Assembly (NCBI GenBank): GCA_947424995.1
Contig: CANDYO010000067.1
Coordinates: forward strand, 1-10,764
Reading direction: 5' to 3'
DNA from: Rickettsiales bacterium
Lineage (GTDB): Bacteria > Pseudomonadota > Alphaproteobacteria > Rickettsiales > CANDYO01
Length of the DNA stretch: 10,764 bases
Shown: piece by piece, positions 6,231 to 10,764 of the stretch
Layout of the letters: each line of letters starts with the position of its first letter
How positions within the stretch are numbered: the first letter of the stretch is position 1
Notes under the pieces: model-generated
What the model saw: only the letters and a program-made list of their open reading frames with translations
Databases searched by the model: none
What the model was told of the DNA's origin: nothing
Position numbers and translations under genes: made by a program

Positions 6231-9200
6231 ATGACTGATATATCAACCAATGTTTTAGAAAAAATTTTAGAAGAATTTGCAATTATTGTTTCTTTAGAAT
6301 CAGATCTGGTTAGGAATCAAGATCAAATTCTAAGTTCTATAAAAAAAATATCGTGGAGATCAAGTGAATTAATATCAGGCGCAAGATTTAAAATTAGAGA
6401 TGTAATTTTTGAAAGAGATTGGGATTGCATTGATTACCTAAAAATAATGATTAGTAGTGGCGCAACAAATGAAATTATCAGCAATTTAGCTGAATATATT
6501 GCTGATTTAAGAAATTTATCTATTAAATTAACAAGTATTATTGATGGCAGTCTTTTAAATAGAATTGAGCAGATAGATTCTGCTATCATCCCAACTTGCA
6601 TTCCAACTATTGCAAGAATATCAGGTTTTCATCTAGATATGGAATCTTTAAAAAAATTAGATGAAGTATTGAGTATAATTAATGCAAATTATGATAATAC
6701 TAATGTTTTTTGTAGAAAAGCTGTGCTTAGAACTTTAGAAATTTTGGGAGAATATTCAAAAAAACTATCTGAAACTACTAAATCAAAATTTCTTGGAATT
6801 CCATGGCTTAGTGTTGGAAATGAAGGAGGTAACCTAGGCTCATTAAGAAATATTGCTGAGCACCCAAGATCTTTCCAGAAAGATATTTTTGACTCCTTAT
6901 GTGATGATTGTGCTGATAATACAATGCAACAAATAATGCGTGATTTAGAAGAATTTCATGGAAGATTAAAAAATTACCTATCAGCACCAGGTAGTGAGCA
7001 GTTAGCATATTCAATGCCTGAAATAACTAAATTATATCAAAAATTAACTACTTTACCAAAACAAACAAAATCTTTTCCAGTTGTACCATTTACAAATGAA
7101 TTGGAGGAGGTACAAAAAATAATGAGAATACACTTGGATAAAGATGGGGCTACCTATAGAGATCTTTCAATATTATTTCAAGATACGTTTGATGAATCTG
7201 CTGTTAGAACTCTATTAGCAAGCAAATCTTTTAATATTGTAGCTGACTCAAAAATGAGAGATTACAAAGGGCATCCTGCTTATATTGCTCAGTCATTATT
7301 AAAGAAAAAAGAAAAAATATTATTAAAAGTTCTAGATGTAAAATTTGTACAGATAAGGAAAGTTTTTTCAAATGAAGAAGTCACCTCTATAATTAACCTT
7401 AAAAAAGAATTAGTGGAATTTTTAGTGATAGAAGATAGTGCGATTGATAATCAACTGCAGACGATAACTCTATTAATTAAAATCTCTCCTATCGCTTTAT
7501 TAGAGCAATATAGGTTGCCTAATAATGGAAATAAAATAGATGAGTTAATAAGAATTATCAATAAGGAACTCAAAGTGTCATCTGTTGTAGAACTTAAGAG
7601 AAAGTTAGAAGATATTGTACCTCCTACTATAGAAAAAGATGTAATTTTAACTGACTTATTGAACAAGCTAAGAGATTGCATTGAAACAGTAAGTTATACT
7701 GAAAAGGCTATTAGAGAAATAGATTATCTAATTAATATAGTCGAAGAATCACATTTAGCAGGTGTAATTACTTCATATGAACAGCTATTACATTCTCAAT
7801 CTATTTATTATTTTGCTGTACAGTTGATAATAGAACAAATAGGAATGGTAGCTAAAGACTTGAGGCCTGATACAGCAGGAATAGAATTTAAGGTATCAAA
7901 TTATGAAACGATTTCTCCAAGAAGAATGCTATTAATAAAAATTTTTAGAGATCTGATCGCTCATTATCCTGAAAGAGTGGATGAAAATATAGTGAAAGTT
8001 TTTTTTCGTGATTTAGTGGCCTTTACCAAATTAGATATTCAGCGCAGAACAAGCGAAATTAATTCAGGAATAGATATTTGGTTGTGTGAATTATTACAAC
8101 CTACAGAAATTAGAGAAATTACTGAAGAAGTACTGGAAACACATCAAGGAAGTATTTTTGCTATCATAAGAGATATGGGATTTAAAAGTTCAGTTAAAAT
8201 AATAGGTAGAGTTGTTGGTAGTGAAATTGCTTCAAGAGCAACTTTGGACATTTTAGTTGAATTTAATGAAGGAGTGGATATTAATCCATTAAAGATTTTC
8301 GAATTGGAATTGGTCTTGGGTAATATTTTACATAGCTATATCAAAGTTCACACAAAAGAATCTTTAGAAACCAGAATTGGTATAGATTATACAGATGCTG
8401 ATTATTTACAGATTACCATAGAATCAATTTCTTTAGTTGAAATGATGCAGTCAGTTAGTTTTAAAAGACAGTTTGTTAAAGGAAATGTTGAAAATTTTCT
8501 ATTACCTAATGGAGTATTGGTAGTAAAAAGTGATCCAAATTTTACATTAAAAAATATAGCTAAAGCTAAACATATGACATTTTTGTCTGATGAGGAAGAC
8601 GATGCTCATCAAAGAGAGTATATGCTTAGAACTCGAAAAAAAGAACTAGAAGATTTTAGGATTATTTCATTAATTAAAAATAAAGCTCAATTATTAGCTG
8701 GCTATATCAGTCAAAAATTAGCATCAATAGATGGAAGGGAAAAAAAATTATTTCTTGAACTTATAAAAATTGATAAAGAATTAGACGCTTTAATTGACGC
8801 ATATTTTGTTGAACACAGAAAAGATATATTTGTTTTTCTAAACAAACAAAATTTAAAAGCTACTACAAAACAAGGTTTTAGAGATTATGTGAAAAAAACT
8901 TTACCTACTCAATTAGAAAAGGATTTTTCAATTTTAGTAAGTTACATTACAGATAAATGTCAAAAAAAATACTCAAAAATGGCTCAAATTCAAGCAATTC
9001 ATTTAAAACAAGAAACAAACCTTGATGATTGGATATTAGAAGATATGATTCTTGAGTTTAAAGTTCAATCTCTTATTAGTTTTGTGCATAGGTATGAGAT
9101 GCCGCAAAGTGAGGTTAGTTTTACCATCTCTCAAAGTGAAATAAAAATGTATGCCTCATATGTTGTTTATCGTGATTTAAAGTTTTTATTTGATGAAATT

Positions 9201-10764
9201 GATGCTTCTGAAGTAGTGGATGCTTTTATTGCAGCTATGGAAACACATGGTGAGAGTCAAATAATGACTAAAATAATACAAGCATTAAATGATAAATTTA
9301 TCGATTTAGATAATTTTGTTATGGAATTTTTAAATAATAGAGCAACTGGTGGGTATAAGTACATGAAATCGCCTTTCTATGATGAAGTGCAGAGTGAATT
9401 AACTTATGATGATATAGAAAGTCCTTATGAGCGATTAAGATCTAAAGATTTAAAATTAATCATAAGCCAAGTAAATTACGAGTGCTTAAGTAAAATTCGT
9501 GCTCTAAAAGATTTTATACAGAAGAAACCTAACTCAGTGACATCGATGCATGAAGTAGAAGCCATAACATTTAGTAGGTTATCTGAAATAGAAGGTAGTA
9601 AATGTGATAAAATACAATTACTAAAAGGGACGGCATCAACCTTCTTGGTGCCAACTATTTTAGATTTAGATGAAGTTGCTAGGATTTTTGGAGTGGAAGA
9701 GGCTGATTTAGATAGGTATGTAGGTGGTAAAGAAAATTATGAGAAAGATAAAGCTAAATTTTATCAATACAGAAAATTTATACTGGATCAAAATATTCTT
9801 GAAAATATTATAGTAAACATGGATTTTTATCAAAAGAAAAATATTGATATTAATCAGAGGCTTTCTATTACAGGTATAGATGATGGTACCAGATATGTTC
9901 TGAATACTGAACTTACCAAAAATAAGGCAATAATTTGTTATTTAAAAACTGGTATTAATTTTTATTCTAAATTGCAAATTCGAAGTTCTTTCTTTATGGA
10001 CAATGTTAATCATGAAATCGGTGAAGAAAGAATTAAAACGTTGGCAGAAACACAATTATTACAATTATTTGTGGATATAGCTATTAATAAACTTCAGTTT
10101 TTAGAAAAATTGCTAATTTTAAGCACTGTTGCAGAAGTTAGGAGTGTCGTATATATTTCTGCGAGCACTGGTTTAACTAACTATGGTGATTCAACCAATT
10201 CAGAATCTAATGAGCAACAAAGTCCAAAATATAATATCGAATTAGCAGAATCGATGTTATATATAAGAAATGGAATTGAGTTTATCCCTGTATTTAGTTA
10301 TTTTACTAAAAATATAGTTTATCCCATAACTAAAAATGTACTTCCTGTTAAAATCGCAAATGTTAACTTGCCAGAAATTCATTCAGCTTTATTATCTATT
10401 GGACATGTAGGCGCCTCATATATTGGGGCTTTAGCATTAAGTATTGATACGCCATTGGTATCTGCGTTAACCGTAAGTTTAAGTTATAATGTACGTCTTG
10501 TACTTAAAGAAGTAGTTCACAATTTAGCTTCAGTTGATCTAAGCAATAATATTAATATGGCAAGCTATTGTATGACTAATACAGCATTTCATTTTGTGCC
10601 AGAATTAATGCAGTTGTATTATTTCATTAACATTGGTCAATTAGTGTATGGAAGAAAAGTAATTGAAGCCTTATTAAAAGCTAATTCTTTAACTATAACT
10701 CAGAGACTAACTACGGCATCATTAGAATGTTACAATACGTATAAGCAGGTACATGATCTTGAGG
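6231..10764 (+). CDS. Giant protein with HEPN (HepT/DUF86-like) and degenerate MNT-like domains, 3'-truncated by the window edge
   Basis: An uninterrupted frame of 1511 codons that leaves the window without a stop, so the full protein is larger. It has no signal peptide and is mostly helical in character. Residues about 135-250 resemble a HepT/DUF86 HEPN domain: AVLRTLEILGEY (164-175), GIPW (189-192) and RNIAEH (R206 to H211, the R-x4-H ribonuclease motif). Residues about 505-605 look like a second HEPN copy: AVQLIIEQIGMVAK (529-542) and RDLIAH (R573 to H578). Residues about 632-716 resemble a MntA-type nucleotidyltransferase with LDILVEF (672-678). There the GS motif aligns as G659-R660, the first catalytic Asp as T671 and the third as I704, leaving only D673. 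The remaining 800 residues match nothing I know; a hydrophobic patch lies near 1383-1420. In HepT/MntA systems the MNT protein AMPylates and silences the HEPN RNase; here both would be fused, with the MNT part probably inactive as an enzyme. The frame and start are certain; the first HEPN is likely, and the other two domains are tentative. Confidence 0.85.
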   Translation, partial: MTDISTNVLEKILEEFAIIVSLESDLVRNQDQILSSIKKISWRSSELISGARFKIRDVIFERDWDCIDYLKIMISSGATNEIISNLAEYIADLRNLSIKLTSIIDGSLLNRIEQIDSAIIPTCIPTIARISGFHLDMESLKKLDEVLSIINANYDNTNVFCRKAVLRTLEILGEYSKKLSETTKSKFLGIPWLSVGNEGGNLGSLRNIAEHPRSFQKDIFDSLCDDCADNTMQQIMRDLEEFHGRLKNYLSAPGSEQLAYSMPEITKLYQKLTTLPKQTKSFPVVPFTNELEEVQKIMRIHLDKDGATYRDLSILFQDTFDESAVRTLLASKSFNIVADSKMRDYKGHPAYIAQSLLKKKEKILLKVLDVKFVQIRKVFSNEEVTSIINLKKELVEFLVIEDSAIDNQLQTITLLIKISPIALLEQYRLPNNGNKIDELIRIINKELKVSSVVELKRKLEDIVPPTIEKDVILTDLLNKLRDCIETVSYTEKAIREIDYLINIVEESHLAGVITSYEQLLHSQSIYYFAVQLIIEQIGMVAKDLRPDTAGIEFKVSNYETISPRRMLLIKIFRDLIAHYPERVDENIVKVFFRDLVAFTKLDIQRRTSEINSGIDIWLCELLQPTEIREITEEVLETHQGSIFAIIRDMGFKSSVKIIGRVVGSEIASRATLDILVEFNEGVDINPLKIFELELVLGNILHSYIKVHTKESLETRIGIDYTDADYLQITIESISLVEMMQSVSFKRQFVKGNVENFLLPNGVLVVKSDPNFTLKNIAKAKHMTFLSDEEDDAHQREYMLRTRKKELEDFRIISLIKNKAQLLAGYISQKLASIDGREKKLFLELIKIDKELDALIDAYFVEHRKDIFVFLNKQNLKATTKQGFRDYVKKTLPTQLEKDFSILVSYITDKCQKKYSKMAQIQAIHLKQETNLDDWILEDMILEFKVQSLISFVHRYEMPQSEVSFTISQSEIKMYASYVVYRDLKFLFDEIDASEVVDAFIAAMETHGESQIMTKIIQALNDKFIDLDNFVMEFLNNRATGGYKYMKSPFYDEVQSELTYDDIESPYERLRSKDLKLIISQVNYECLSKIRALKDFIQKKPNSVTSMHEVEAITFSRLSEIEGSKCDKIQLLKGTASTFLVPTILDLDEVARIFGVEEADLDRYVGGKENYEKDKAKFYQYRKFILDQNILENIIVNMDFYQKKNIDINQRLSITGIDDGTRYVLNTELTKNKAIICYLKTGINFYSKLQIRSSFFMDNVNHEIGEERIKTLAETQLLQLFVDIAINKLQFLEKLLILSTVAEVRSVVYISASTGLTNYGDSTNSESNEQQSPKYNIELAESMLYIRNGIEFIPVFSYFTKNIVYPITKNVLPVKIANVNLPEIHSALLSIGHVGASYIGALALSIDTPLVSALTVSLSYNVRLVLKEVVHNLASVDLSNNINMASYCMTNTAFHFVPELMQLYYFINIGQLVYGRKVIEALLKANSLTITQRLTTASLECYNTYKQVHDLE

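Noticed and set aside
6808..7014. Minus-strand reading frames inside the giant gene (also 7451-7681)
   Set aside because: They overlap the continuous plus-strand frame, including the HEPN motif region, and show no family features or ribosome binding sites.
10494..10520. Third HEPN motif in the giant protein (R1422 to H1430)
   Set aside because: Seven residues separate Arg and His, outside the R-x4-6-H range, and no DUF86-like helix precedes it.
3931..10764. Exporter as a dedicated secretion system for the giant protein
   Set aside because: The ATPase/permease pair is the ABC-2 type, not type I secretion; there is no membrane fusion protein, and a 615-bp spacer with its own signals separates the genes.

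Overview
The window comes from a very AT-rich bacterium that uses the standard code: three genes end in TGA and tryptophan is TGG. Low GC, long gene-poor spacers, a giant open reading frame and low-complexity protein insertions suggest a host-associated bacterium, for example a Rickettsiales-like endosymbiont. This is an impression only, because no rRNA or other phylogenetic marker is present.

Layout, all genes on the + strand. (1) 1-2364: the 3' part of a SNF2/Swi2-type helicase gene, then a SWIM zinc-finger gene 19 bp downstream, a conserved type of pair. (2) 2365-2658: a spacer with a minus-strand hairpin plus T-tract terminator and a sigma70-like promoter. (3) 2659-3795: a stand-alone AAA ATPase of the AAA_14/DUF4143 family. 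(4) 3831-5615: a promoter, then an ATPase gene and a permease gene of a YadG/YadH-like ABC-2 exporter, overlapping by ATGA. These two genes look less AT-rich than their neighbours. (5) 5616-6230: about 615 bp without a convincing gene, holding several inverted repeats, including a nested hairpin after the permease and a perfect 14-bp palindrome just ahead of the next gene. (6) 6231-10764: one reading frame of 1511 codons with no stop, running off the window end.

The last gene is the most interesting object here. Its product is a giant protein, mostly helical in character, with no recognised overall family. By eye, residues about 135-250 resemble a HepT/DUF86 HEPN domain, with the block AVLRTLEILGEY, a GIPW motif and an R-x4-H motif at R206-H211. 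Residues about 505-605 look like a second, more diverged HEPN copy with R573-x4-H578. Residues about 632-716 resemble a MntA-type nucleotidyltransferase (MNT) domain ending its core in LDILVEF, but most catalytic positions are replaced. This would put the two halves of a HepT/MntA toxin-antitoxin system in one polypeptide, with a duplicated toxin-like domain and a catalytically dead antitoxin-like domain. These domain calls rest on pattern recognition alone and need a profile search.

The ABC exporter is of a small-substrate type and is 615 bp away, so it gives no reason to think it exports the giant protein. Nothing in the window ties the helicase/SWIM pair, the DUF4143 ATPase and the giant gene into one pathway. 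No rRNA, tRNA, CRISPR array or intact insertion sequence was seen.
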